Assembly (NCBI RefSeq): GCF_003369915.1
Contig: NW_022881614.1
Span: forward strand, 2,377,001-2,441,000
Source of the DNA: Drosophila miranda
Taxonomy: Eukaryota > Arthropoda > Insecta > Diptera > Drosophilidae
Direction of reading: 5' to 3'
DNA length: 64,000 bases
The first letter of the stretch is position 1. Every line of letters begins with the position of its first letter. Positions 47,826 to 60,240 of the stretch are shown here, piece by piece. The notes under the pieces were generated by a model. It made no database searches, was not told the DNA's origin, and was given only the letters and a program-made list of their open reading frames with translations. The translations under genes and the position numbers were made by a program.

Positions 47826-48947
47826 TTTTTTGTTGGTTTTTTGGTTTTTTATCCGCCCGACAGCCACAGCACCAGCACACGCATATTTTCCAGCCATGCA
47901 CAGGACGAGGCGGAGGATCCACAGAGGATCCACAGCCACATTCTGCCAGTACCAGTGCCAGTGCCAGTTGCAAGAATTGACAATTTTTGTTGGCTTTTTG
48001 TTGTCCCTGACATTCCATAGTTATGCTAATGGCCCCCCGCACCTTTGGCTCTCTACCGAAAATGTGTCAAAAGATTTTCGGCAGCAGTTTGTGGCAGGAA
48101 AACCAGAGCCAAGTGCAGGGCAAACAAAACAATGCCGTGCCGAGCAGTGTCATGCCTAAGCCCTGCCAATCTCTTGCCCCAAATCACCCCGACGGGGCTG
48201 TAGTACTCCCCATCGAAAGTGTAAACACCAATTTGCGATTAAATATTATCGCAGGCGGCGTAAAGGGCCCTCCCTGCCCCCCGTTCGGGCATCTTCAGAG
48301 GCAGAAACAAAGCACACTTATTCGGTTCACTCACGTATATCCAAATGCCTGCCGCCTCTGCTGTGCTGTTGTCTCTGCACCGATTGGCCACTTCCCTGCC
48401 GCCCCCTGTCTACGACTATATTTGGGTGTCTAGGCATGGACAAATAATAAACTGGGCACTCGAACAAAGCCTTGTCCTCGCTGGGATTGCATAAATTGGG
48501 AAGCGCCACAGCTGGCGGAGAGGGCTGGGCTGGAGAGACTGGAGCTAAAGTCAGATCTGGCCCGATCCGCGTACGCGTACTGGCCTGCGTATTTGTTACA
48601 GGCCAGGCCCATATCTTTGCTGCTTCTTTACGACTTGGCCCCGGCTCCTTCCGCTGTCCTAGCAAGCGCCTTGTGTGCTCTCCACTGAATTACGACCTCC
48701 CACAGAAGCAAACGTGAGCGGCACTTGCAATTCACATGAATGATTCCCAGCCTGCAGGCTGATTGGGGGGCTGGCCTCTGTCTCTGCTGAATGCCGTATA
48801 AGTCGCTTTTTTATGACCTTTAGCCGCACAAATGTGCGTACACGAAACGAGGAGTCGCCGCCACCTCCATCTCCATGCCGACCGGGCTGAAGTGTCGTTG
48901 GGTGTAAATCATATTTACAATGGTACCATAATTGAATTAGGACTCCC
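47604..48947. repeat. 1.34-kb direct duplication, left copy
   Basis: This segment recurs at 49541-50884 at a constant offset of 1937 with very few differences. It includes the 3' end of unit l and about 1.1 kb of otherwise unique, apparently non-coding DNA. The right breakpoint is at GAATTAGGACTCCC, after which a poly-C run follows here only. Confidence 0.9.
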
Positions 48948-49527
48948 CCCCCCCCACTGCCACCCACCCCCCTGGCACCCCGACAGTCGCAGACACCAAA
49001 CGGAAGGACAAAACGAAATTTAATTAAGCATAAAAGAGCATTCGACCTTCTTTCTCTCTGCCTGATTTCTTGGCAAAAGTATTTCGTCTCATACTCAAAT
49101 ATTTCAACATGCAGCAGTTGAAAGCGGAAAATCAAGCCATTTACATAGAAATATTCCATATAAAATATAAAATATGAAGACTGATCCATAATGCTGCCCA
49201 TCGATTGGCGAATCGTCTCGTAAAAGGAGATGAGGGTCTGTTCCAGGATGATTTCGTTAAGCACTACTTCCTCCTGGCCCATCTTCTAATCCAGGCCCCA
49301 GAACCCTTCCGCTCGGGGTTACGTTTATCTAAGAACTTGACCTCACCCTCGAGCAGCAGAGACTCGACAACGGACTGGACAGATCAGAGACCTCAAGGGG
49401 CTGTCTATGTACATTAACGTACCTCCAAGCGACGCCCAAGTATATATATAAGATGTAAGAGTGGTCTTATTTATTGATATGTGATTCTTACCTTTCTGAA
49501 TATGATGTGGCCATGATGGACATCATG
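48948..49527. other. Unique spacer between duplication copies
   Basis: It starts in a C-rich run (about 48945-48955). No gene signal is visible. Confidence 0.5.
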
Positions 49528-49540
49528 AATCTGGATCTGG

Positions 49541-50884
49541 ATCAGATCGGATCATTTTTGTAGCCAAAAGGAACAAATCAATTTGCAGTGGCTACGCAGC
49601 CCCCGACGTCACGCTCAGAGTGATTTTCTGTCTCTCTCGCACGCACTCTTTGTCGTGTCGTTTAATATTAGCGGCGTCTGCCGGAGGAGAGCCATACTGA
49701 CTAACTCTATTGTATAACCGTAGAGTTGCGGTCTTCGCAGCAACTCACAACGTTCCCCCTCGTTTTTTGTTGGTTTTTTGGTTTTTTATCCGCCCGACAG
49801 CCACAGCACCAGCACACGCATATTTTCCAGCCATGCACAGGACGAGGCGGAGGATCCACAGAGGATCCACAGCCACATTCTGCCAGTACCAGTGCCAGTG
49901 CCAGTTGCAAGAATTGACAATTTTTGTTGGCTTTTTGTTGTCCCTGACATTCCATAGTTATGCTAATGGCCCCCCGCACCTTTGGCTCTCTACCGAAAAT
50001 GTGTCAAAAGATTTTCGGCAGCAGTTTGTGGCAGGAAAACCAGAGCCAAGTGCAGGGCAAACAAAACAATGCCGTGCCGAGCAGTGTCATGCCTAAGCCC
50101 TGCCAATCTCTTGCCCCAAATCACCCCGACGGGGCTGTAGTACTCCCCATCGAAAGTGTAAACACCAATTTGCGATTAAATATTATCGCAGGCGGCGTAA
50201 AGGGCCCTCCCTGCCCCCCGTTCGGGCATCTTCAGAGGCAGAAACAAAGCACACTTATTCGGTTCACTCACGTATATCCAAATGCCTGCCGCCTCTGCTG
50301 TGCTGTTGTCTCTGCACCGATTGGCCACTTCCCTGCCGCCCCCTGTCTACGACTATATTTGGGTGTCTAGGCATGGACAAATAATAAACTGGGCACTCGA
50401 ACAAAGCCTTGTCCTCGCTGGGATTGCATAAATTGGGAAGCGCCACAGCTGGCGGAGAGGGCTGGGCTGGAGAGACTGGAGCTAAAGTCAGATCTGGCCC
50501 GATCCGCGTACGCGTACGGGCCTGCGTATTTGTTACAGGCCAGGCCCATATCTTTGCTGCTTCTTTACGACTTGGCCCCGGCTCCTTCCGCTGTCCTGGC
50601 AAGCGCCTTGTGTGCTCTCCACTGAATTACGACCTCCCACAGAAGCAAACGTGAGCGGCACTTGCAATTCACATGAATGATTCCCAGCCTGCAGGCTGAT
50701 TGGGGGGCTGGCCTCTGTCTCTGCTGAATGCCGTATAAGTCGCTTTTTTATGACCTTTAGCCGCACAAATGTGCGTACACGAAACGAGGAGTCGCCGCCA
50801 CCTCCATCTCCATGCCGACCGGGCTGAAGTGTCGTTGGGTGTAAATCATATTTACAATGGTACCATAATTGAATTAGGACTCCC
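49541..50884. repeat. 1.34-kb direct duplication, right copy (with DINE 3' end)
   Basis: The left part (to about 49763) is the hairpin-side 235 bases of a DINE-type unit, carried by the duplication and not inserted separately. The GTATCGGGTATAACC of the left copy reads CTCTATTGTATAACC here. Confidence 0.9.
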
Positions 50885-52140
50885 ATATTTCGAGAAGCAA
50901 TTCACAGATGGCGGCACTGCAATATTACGATATCATTCATACATTTCAGCTTTTGTCGAATGTCGAATCGATTCATGGTGGCAAGCTTTTGTCAGAGTTA
51001 CATATCGATATATTATTTTGTGCATCGATATTTTACATCCTCATCCCTAGGTTTAGCGCGAAAAATAAAATAAACAATATATATTTTTGAACCGCTTGAA
51101 AGCAAACCGTTTACATTAATCTTGAGGCCGCAAATAAAATTAGGAAAACGAAAAGTTGCACGACTCTCTGTTCTTCATAAAACTATCTCTTAGGCGTAAC
51201 TTGCCAATGACGGCGAACAATAGCATTGATGTTCTTCCTAATTCACAGTACTGCAAAAGGAAAGTGACAGAAACTGCTTGGATTCTTCGCCCCTCTCCCA
51301 CCAAATACCGACACAACTCTCTCCCCCTCGCTCGCTCTAATGTACCATTCAGTGGCCAATCGCTCAAACGTCCGCGCGGGAGCTTGAGAGACAAGCATTG
51401 CATTGCGACTTCCCGTTGCAGCGTGTTTTGGAAACGCTTTGAGATCAGCGCCGCGATCATGCGGCCGATGGTTATCTTGGTGATCTTGTACGATATTTAG
51501 TGCATTAACTGCTTTGGTTTTGGCCAGGTAAGCACTTGAAATGTAGCTCTCGATCACATGTTTACTACGAGTACGGCCGCAAATGGAATCGAACCGAACC
51601 GAACCTAAGCGAACGCTTGCAAACATTTGCCACTTTTGTCGGTGTGAATTAAATTGAGTAATTAGGCGGTGTCATAGATAGGAGCTGCGACAACAAAGAG
51701 CGTACCGTGGAAACTTGTTGGAGATACCAAAGAAAAAAGAAAAACTGCTTGTCTACAAAGTACTCGTATCTTTGGCCTGGCAATTATTTACCTTACCTTG
51801 CCCAGTGCATTTATAGATTGTTTTTATTGCATTTCGATTAGCTTCGAATGAGTTTTGGACATTTTCGTCGCAGCTAATTAAAAATACAAGCCGGGGAATT
51901 TGCACAGGCCCCGAATTAGGACCGGCCAGACAGCTCTTGGCCAGCAGGATTTAATCCACTTAACAAGTTAATTTCTAGGCAACCCTAATGTGCCGTTTAC
52001 CGTACCCTCCCTTCCCTCCCCCCAACAACTATCCACACCACACCACTATGGCCGCCATGGCAACCCAACCTTCAAAGCTGTCAGTCAAAACAAATCGAAA
52101 AGCCTTTTTTGTGTAGAATAAAATAAAAAATAAGACCACT
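50885..52140. other. Region where 5' BBS4 exons would be expected; only a possible leader exon seen
   Basis: I find no reading frame for the N-terminal TPR part of BBS4. A plus-strand segment at about 51350-51528 looks like a leader exon: it ends in a good donor, TTGGCCAG|GTAAGC, after short ATG-stop frames. Its partner exon is unknown. Confidence 0.35.
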
Positions 52141-54076
52141 CAGAGCCAGCTGGAGATGGCCAAGAAGCAGCAGGACGAGGCACGCCCATATTTCGAGCTG
52201 GCCGTGCAGACGGGCAAGAAGATGGAGAGCCACGTCCGGCTGGCAGAGCTTTATCGCAAGGACAAGCAATACCAGCAGGCCATCAATGTCCTCGAGAACT
52301 GTTTGCAGTGAGTATCCATCCGCTTTGCGATGCTAATGACGTCTCTGCTGTGGACCCTTATCACCCAACAATTGACTTCAGTTTGACGCCGGAGAATGCG
52401 GAGGTGCTGATTGAAATCAGCGATCTGTACTTGAAAATCAATGAGACCCAAAAGGCGTAAGATCGCTTGGCGGAAGTCGTCATCGAACGGAAATGCTCCC
52501 CAAAGGGCCTATTGGCCTTCGGCGCCATTCTGCAGGTAGCGTAGCACAATTGCAGCACCCCAAACCCAATCAACTGTTGTACTGGTGTTCTCTTTGACAG
52601 TCCCGCAACGATGTGGATGGCGCCCTGGGCAAGTACAGCCAAATCGCAAACGCTGAGCCGGAAATCGCCGAGCTGTGGAAGAACATTGGTCTGTGCTTCT
52701 TCAAAAAGCAAAAATTCATTGCGGTAGGGGATTAATTACACTTGAATGAGCCACTCTCGCGCTGGCGCTTTGACGTTCTGATGGCATTTCAATACTTAAC
52801 CTTTTTCCATGCCGTTTCATCGCTGCGCAAATCCGTTTGGCTCTCGCCGCTTAATTACAATGCTCTCTACAACTTGAGCCTCATCTACATAGCCTGTGAG
52901 TACTGACAGTCGGTGCCTGTTCTGTTTACCTCTGACCTATTTCCCTTTCCAAACGGAGATGTCTGTGATCCTAAAGACTTGGTCCACTGTTGTGTTCCCT
53001 TTGTGGCCAGCATGTAAATGTTGACCTGCCATGTCCATGCAGAAGCTGGGTTGAAGCTGAGTGGAATTGCACAGCGGGGCTTATTGGAATTGGAAGCCAA
53101 TACCATTGTTCTGCAAAAAGAACGCATGCAGCTCTTGTTATTTGTAGGATTACAGAGTCCGGGTTAGGCACGTGCCGTGGGGCATCGAGGCGCAATGAAT
53201 GGACCAAAGCCGGACAATGGGAACAATAAGTGTGGCAGAGGGCATAGTCCAGTGGTACACTGGCTAAAGATGCAAATAAATGCTTGGGGGAGCTGCTGTA
53301 CAGCAGGGGACTCATATTTCATAAATTTGGAAAATGTGCCAACCAAAAGCCCAACTGGACGCTGGGCTTCCCCACATTGTTCGTTGCACTTTTTTTCTAA
53401 AGCTGGGCATCTGTTCATCTTCACCCCATCTCGGACGCAGCTGAACAATACGCCAGTGCTTTTCACACGCTGGCCGCAGCCATAAACCTGCGCAAGGACA
53501 ATGCCGAGTGCTACATGCTCTTGGGCCGTAAGTAGGAACCAGCCATGCTTACGTTCATTTCGTCCTCAAGATGATATCTACTCTTCCCCATCCACAGTCT
53601 GTCTGCGCAAGCTGGACGACGTGGACAACGCGTTCGTGGCTCTCGAGCGGTCCAGTAGCATGGCCACTGGCCAGCATGGCGCCGGACGTAATCCTTTGGT
53701 GCTCCTGAACTTTGCCCTCTTCTGTTACGAGACGGGACGCCTCGCTTTGGCCACGGAGCAGTACAATCGATTCATGGGCCAGGCCCAGGACCTGATGCTG
53801 CCCACGGAAGTAAGTCGCCTCGAATGCAACGCGAATAGCAAATGCCTCCAAAACGAATTCGTTTTGGCTACTTTCTTTAAACGCTTTAACATTCTCGCTT
53901 TCTCGCAGTACAAGTTCCAGGCAACGAAACTCAAGTCTCTGCTTCGTATCTCGAATCAAGGAAATAGAATGCTGCTGGAGGCCGCAGAGTCGGATGAGGC
54001 GGCATTGGCAACGGCGCCGGACCTGCGGCCAGATGAGCTGCCACTGGAGGTGAATGCCGTTGTCAGCCAGAACTAA
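52141..54076 (+). pseudogene. BBS4: BBS4 (Bardet-Biedl TPR protein), 5'-truncated and disrupted
   Basis: BBS4 is a tetratricopeptide subunit of the BBSome, which moves membrane cargo at cilia; in flies it acts in ciliated neurons and sperm. Remnant exons are about 52141-52307, 52382-52535, 52601-52723, 52811-52895, 53441-53527, 53598-53809 and 53909-54076; AATAAA lies at 54142. Residues such as KYSQIANAEPEIAELWKNIGLCFF and YASAFHTLAAAINL are typical of the family. Damage: no N-terminal exons (the frame begins mid-TPR after a TAG); TAA at 52458-52460 where Tyr or His is expected; and AT instead of AG before the fourth remnant exon (52809-52810). The remaining splice sites are normal. A functional copy probably exists elsewhere. 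Confidence 0.85.
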
Positions 54077-54141
54077 ATTGGAAATCTCTTCATTGGAAGT
54101 ACTCTACATAGATGCGTATAATATGATGTAAATCTGATATG

Positions 54142-54147
54142 AATAAA
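54142..54147 (+). terminator. Poly-A signal of the BBS4 remnant
   Basis: AATAAA lies 66 bases after the stop codon, a normal position for fly 3' end formation. Confidence 0.6.
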
Positions 54148-54797
54148 GAAGAAGAAGAAGATAATTCCACCGCTGAGAAGTCTGCTGGGTTATTCCCATC
54201 CCATAAGAATCTTTGTTGGCATCAAAGATGCTTAACTCACATCAAACATTTATTCGAACGTGAAAACACTTAAATAGAAGGTTTCTTTGTTTTACTTGGA
54301 TGATACTCGTAAAATGCATCGGTACTTAACTTTATAGAGTAAACTGCAACCGTAAGTGCAATAAATACATACATAGATCGAATAAACTGTAGAGGCTGGG
54401 TACTGCCTGATGACAGGAGGGGCAGTATAACGCTGGGGCTCTCGCGTTCTTGCCCTCCTGGCATGGCATGCGGCTTCAGCTCTGGTCACAGATATAGATA
54501 CACATAGAGATGTAACATGTATATAGGACCTAGGCATATCATAGGCATAGAGTATACGAAACACTGGAATAATCTGTAGTTTAATTTCTTACGTGGCAAG
54601 ACCTACACATGTATGTATCTTAAGCTACCGAAACGCACATCAATATGAAACATCAAATGGATAATTGATAAAGGATAAAATCCCTTAATCTTTAAGCTTA
54701 AACCGTAATCCAATAACTTTTATCAGCAGCTAAATAGGAAGGGAAATGGCACTTGCTCCAACAGCCAAATCACATGTCGAATCCATCAATTAATCAA
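54148..54797. other. Intergenic region between convergent BBS4 and GPCR ends
   Basis: AT-rich sequence without gene signals. It presumably holds the 3' UTR of the minus-strand receptor gene. Confidence 0.5.
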
Positions 54798-57700
54798 TTA
54801 ACCGATCAAAATTCTCAGCTCACAGATAATAACACTTTTAGAAAGTATATATAGTTTGGAAATTCCAATGGAGGCAAGCCCATCTTTGCATCTTTGAGAT
54901 GCCATATCCTGTCGGGCTTTGGCCTTCTGCTCAATCTTCTCCCCCCTTAGACGCACGTGGTGGTGACGCGGGTATATCCGGGTCATCTCTGTGCTGCCGA
55001 AGTGCCGCTTGAAGAACAGCGAACGGAAGGTGGTGCGGAACTGCTTCGACATGAGGCCGTATAGCACGAAGCCGACAGCCGCATTGATCAGGGCGAGGAT
55101 ATCCATCGGCTCCCCGAAGGGCGGATAGCAGTGGGCGAAGAAGCACTTCTGCATCATCCCGGACAGCAGTCCGAGCAATCCCTGCGGAAATTCGGTGACC
55201 AGGAACAGCACCAGCACTGCCACCAGCAGCAGAGTGGTGCGATCGTTTCGCCGATCGCATCGCGGTGGCCTAAAGAAATGTTAGCTCACGGCAGACGTAA
55301 CAGAAATCACATCGATCGCGTACCCACCTTTTGGACTTGGTGTCATTAAGGCATAACTGGGTGGCATATTTGTTGGCATGGCCGTAGTCCTTCAGCTTGA
55401 GGCGACGACGCGAGGCCTCGTACAGGACATTCATTAGGACGACACTGATGACGGTCAGGGCGCTGCACGGCAACAGCTTGATGATCACGGAATATATCCA
55501 GAAATTGAAACTGTCGGAGGAAGGAAGGCAAATGGGATGGAGATGATAATGTGCGGGTCACACGCACCTGTACAGAACCGAGTCGGCATCAAAGTACACA
55601 TGGTAAAGGGCCTCGTGGTCCACAGTGTCCACATCGTGCGTCTCCCGCACCTGAAACACAAAGTACGTGGGCAAGCAGAGAATCGGCGAAATGATGAACG
55701 GAAAGAGTATGGCCTCCCTGGAATATGCGAGCAGAAAATTGGCACAGCCCTCATTTGGATGTCTGTGGAAAAGAGATGGTAACATTTGGCTATAAACGAA
55801 AGACAGAAAAGAAGAACAGAAACAGACATATTGCTGCCGTGTTAATCAAATTAGACAGACGTCCATATCTAATCAGACTTTGATTTCGATGCCGATGTGG
55901 GTTAGACGGTATGGATTGTTCTGCACAAATGCCTTAATCAGAATGAATGATAGCAGCCGAACGCTACTGCAGCACATCACAATAGCCTGGCCAGCCAGTC
56001 CACTCACCTAATCGCCACATAGCGCCACACGGCCAACATCACTGTCAGGCCAATAGAAATTGTGTGCAGGATTTGAGTGAAGTGCATGTGCACCAGCAGA
56101 TACACGGCCCACCCATAGCTCAGGTCCTTATCACCTACAAAACAGTGCGTAATGAAGGCATTAGCAGGAGAGGAGCTTCTCCATAAAGGGGAGAAGACGG
56201 TGACGCTTACCCGGCTCCATGTATATGTACTGGTAGGAGGTGTAGGGTATGTACTCGAGCATCACAAACATATCAGCGACGGCCAACCACTTCAGTATGT
56301 TGTTGATGGGCGCCTTGGCCATTTCCTTTCTGGTTAGCACCATTATGTTCAAGATGTTTGCTATCGTTCCGAAAATGCAAATCTGTGTGTGTTTGGGCCA
56401 ACAGAAAAGGGAAAACAAAAGCAACCAAGGGATGAGTTATTCATAAAGGTGGGGTGGTGGGGAATTTCTATCGAACTCTGCCACATCGCCCCATCTCCAC
56501 GCTTTTACTGACTCTGTGCCAGGGCCAGGCCAGGGCCAGGCCGCACTACCCATCAAAATGGAAATGCTTTATTTTTCGAGTTTCCCTTGGATTTACATCC
56601 TGCTTTTCATTTAATTTCAGTTAAACATTAATTTTTATACCCGATACTCAAAATGAGTATTGGGGTATATTAGATTTGTGGTAAAAGTGGATGTGTGTAA
56701 CGTCCAGAAGGAATCGTTTCCGACCCCATAAAGTATATATATTCTTGATCAGCATCAATAGCCGAGTCGATTGAGCCCTGTCTGTCTGTCCGTCTGTCCG
56801 TCCCCTTCAGCGCCTAGTGCTCAAAGACTATAAGAGCTAGAGCAACGTTGTTTTGGATCCAGACTTTTGTGATATGTCACTGCTACAAAAATATTTCAAA
56901 ACTTCGCCCCGCCACTTCCGCCCCCACAAAGGACGAAAATCTGTGGCATCCACAATATTGCAGATTCGCAGAATCATAGATAATGACCATATCTATCAGA
57001 TTGCTGAATCTGGATCAGATCGGATTATTTTTATACCCAAAAGGAACAAATCAATTTGCACTTACTACGCATCGCCCGACGTCACGCTCAGACTGATTTT
57101 CTGTCTCTCTCGCACGCACTCTTTGTCGTGTCGTTTAATATTAGCGACGTCTGCCGGAGGAGAGACATACTGACTAAGTATCGGGTATAACTGTAGAGTT
57201 GCGGTGTCCGCAGCAACTCACAACGTTCCCCCTCGTTAATATTCCATTTAACCTTTTCCGTTTTCCCAAACCGAATAAAAATCAAATAATTGCTCTAATT
57301 GTCGACTTGAACCAACCGACCATTATTCGGTAATAACTGTGTTTGCTGAACATTTGAAATATGTAAATTAACTTTCGTGGCCACATCGAAACCTTCTTCA
57401 TATCCATGCAAAGGAAAACCCTGACAGACCGAAAGACAATGATTTGTGAATTGTGCCCAACGCATTACTCTTATTGATCCGAGCTGCACAAAAAAGTACC
57501 AACAGTTTCATGGGCTTGGCAAAAGTTCAAAGGTGTCGGAGCCCCAAAGATTCATCAGCAGGAGCTGACGGATACACAATCCGTGGCAAGACATTTTGCA
57601 CAATTTTTCGGACAGTTTTTCATTTCTTGACTCTTTATGACGATAATCCCAACCCCAAGCCCAAGCCCAATCCCAGTCCCAAGCCCTTGTCCCAACCCCA

Positions 57701-57841
57701 AGCCATTCGTTTCATTGTATTGTTGATCATTAGTCTTGTTTCTGTGCAGATGGGGTGGGTAGTACTTACCATTAGGGATACATAGCCATGAATGCTGTTG
57801 TAGGCCCTCAGCCAGTTATAGATTTCACCCTGGCAGTACCC
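54798..57841 (-). CDS. Myosuppressin/FMRFamide-receptor-like class A GPCR (5' end not found)
   Basis: This is a rhodopsin-family neuropeptide receptor at the plasma membrane, signalling through G proteins. Exons: about 57841-57770, 56382-56211, 56134-56008, 55762-55568, 55510-55328 and 55269-54798, all with GT/AG borders and matching phases. TM1 spans SIHGYVSLM/ICIFGTIANILNIMVL, TM3 ends TVMLAVWRYVAIRHP (WRY in the DRY position), TM4 is AILFPFIISPILCLPTYFVF, TM6 VLFLVTEFPQGLLGLL and TM7 INAAVGFVLYGLMSKQFR. The TEFPQG and FVLYGLMS signatures point to the insect DmsR-like group. It may be the orthologue of D. melanogaster CG13229, from memory of the 47D neighbourhood. No lesion is visible. The first exon or exons with the start codon lie above 57841 and were not identified. 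A DINE unit sits in the first visible intron. Confidence 0.8.
56634..57237 (+). mobile_element. mini-me/DINE-1-type element, unit n, in a GPCR intron
   Basis: The unit runs from TATACCCGATACTCAAAATG to the hairpin and CCCCCTCGT. A large internal deletion (about 480 bases relative to unit k) removes the middle block. It lies in the intron between the first two visible GPCR exons, antisense to the gene. Confidence 0.8.
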
Positions 57842-59305
57842 CTGCCAAACAAATTGAAAATCCAAGCCCGTGCCAGAGGCCAAAGAAAATCCTGCGCGAG
57901 AGAGCGTGCAATTCGTAAGCTTCCTCCTGATGGTAAGCACCGTGTCATACCGTCCTGCCCGCGTTTTTCCGTGGCATTGCAAGTGTAACTAATGGAATAT
58001 GCAATGCAACGGTAAGTGGTCGTGCCTGGGCGTAGCCCAGAAATTAATTGGCATTAATTATTTGGATACTTATTTGACGGTTAGCATATGACACTCGGCC
58101 AGGTGAGTGGTGCAAATCAATGTCGACATGTCCACACGTCGTCGAAGGTGTTGCATTCGGCTAATGGCCCAAAAACCAATCCGAATCTGTATCTGTATCT
58201 GAATCTGAATCGAATCCTGTTTGCAGCACATATTTTGCAATCTCCAACCACTCCACCCTCTTGTCCATGCCAGTCTGAACGACGACTAAAACAACGACAG
58301 CATTGCCTCATCAGGTATGCATAATTCTTGAATTAGCTGTGCGGCGGCTCAGTGGATGCCGTGGAGTGGGGCCTGGACCTGGCCTGTCGTTGGCTGCTTG
58401 TCAGCGTTTTGATGCTGATGGATTGGCCTTTCGATTTTGTCAACATTTTGAGCCGCGACGTACGACTACATCTGTGGCGGGTAATTATTCTTTACGATTG
58501 AACATTCCATCAAAACGAAATGGTCATCAAACAACGGCGACGACGGTCTCCAGGCAGCCGATTCAATTCTGTTCAGTTTGTTGCAGGTGTCCGACCGCTC
58601 TTAAAACGACAAATTTCTGCCGACAAATCTTTATGGCCAGAGAAGACACTTCGTTACTGGAGGCTTTTCAATGGTCTTTCAATGAAAATCATACCCACAT
58701 GCGTATCTTCACTCTGCCATAAGCTAACGATAGTCTTCATTAGTTTTTCTAGGGAAAAATCCTGCCATTTTGAGGATTCCGTTCCACTAAAGAGCATCCG
58801 CTTTAACTTTACGTCTCGTCTCTCTTTATGCCCTTTAAGCTTGTGTCGTCGATGGCCATTACTGTTTTGCTAACTTGCAGGGATTGTACAGGGATTACAA
58901 TTATCTTGTTAGCTGCTGTTACTTTTGTCCTTTTTCATAAGACTGTTTTTCATCGCAGCCGGTGGCAGGTGGCACGCATATTCACATTCACACGCCCACA
59001 CCCACAAGCACAACGAGGGGGACTGGCAGGAAATGTGATACAAACAGAAAACTGTACTTAAGCGGCAAAGGAACTTCAGGCTATTTCGTTTTTTTTTTGT
59101 TTTTTGGTTTTTTTTCCGGCCACTTCCCTATACCGTTAATTAACGCCGGGCTCTCTCGTGTTAGTTTGTGAGTGTGTGGTAGATTTTTTTATTGCAACAT
59201 TTCACTAGAACGACAGGAGACAGATGCGGCTTGGAGCCACGCTGGGCCGATTGGCCTATCCTGCTCTGCCTGCTCCTACTATCCCCATGCACTTGTTGAA
59301 CATTA
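57842..59305. other. Upstream region of the GPCR gene; no certain exon
   Basis: It should contain the first GPCR exon or exons and promoter. A second possible acceptor (CTCTCTCGCGCAG at about 57896) could extend the first visible exon upstream. I cannot place the start codon. Confidence 0.4.
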
Positions 59306-60240
59306 ACGAGGGGGAACGTTGTGAGTTGCTGCGGACACCGCAACTCTACATTTATACCCGATACTAAGTCAGTATGGCTCTCCGGCAGACGCCGCTAATA
59401 TTAAACGACACGACAAAGAGTGCGTGCGAGAGAGACAGAAAATCAGTCTGAGCGTGACGTCGGGCGCTGCGTATCCACTGCAAATTGATTTGTTCCTTTT
59501 GGCTATAAAAATTATCTGATCTGATCCAGATTCAGCAATCTGATAGATATGGTCAATATCTATGATTCTGCGTTTTTGATTTTCTCGTATCCTCCTTTGT
59601 GGGGGCGGAAGGGGGTGGGGCGAAACTCTGAGATATACGTTTTATAGTGAGATTTAACAGAAGTGCGGATACCAAATTTGGTTACTCTAGCCTTAATAGT
59701 CTCTGAGATTTGTGGATGCCCCAAATTTTCGTCCTTTGCGGGGGCGGAAGGGGGTGTGGCGAAATTTTGACACAAAACGGTCAAGGTCCGATATCACAGA
59801 AGTGTGGATACCAAATTTGGTTGCTCTAGCTCTTATAGGTTCTGAGATCCTTGAACTCATATTTTGCAATTGGCAAAACCGACCATGAAACCTGTGTGTT
59901 AGAGAGAGACAGAGCGAGAAAGAATGAAATTGTTTTCTTGATTCAGCCTATAATAATTATACGATCTGGTTCAGATTTCACACTCTAGAACATATAGTCA
60001 TCCTCTACGATTCTGCGTTTTCAGTTTTCTCGTATCTTTGAATTTGTGGATGCCACAGATTTTCGCCCTTTGTGGGGGCGGAAGTGGGCGGGGCCAAGTT
60101 TTGAAATATTTTTGTAGCAGTGACATATCACAGAGGTCTGGATCCAAAACATCGTTGCTCTAGCTCTTATAGTCTTTGAGCACTAGGCGCTGAAGGGGAC
60201 GGACAGACGGACAGACGGACGGACGGACAGACGGACAGAC
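59306..60240 (-). mobile_element. mini-me/DINE-1-type element, unit o, truncated at a gene start
   Basis: It runs from the hairpin end (CGAGGGGGAACGTTGTGAG) through both GATTTTCG blocks into the CGGA/CAGA array, and stops there at GGACAGAC. The core and subterminal end are missing. The next base begins the apparent 5' UTR of the secreted protein gene. Confidence 0.8.

Noticed and set aside
49527..49763. An independent DINE insertion at the left of the second 1.3-kb copy
   Set aside because: Its junction and downstream sequence match the first copy at a constant offset, so it came with the duplication.
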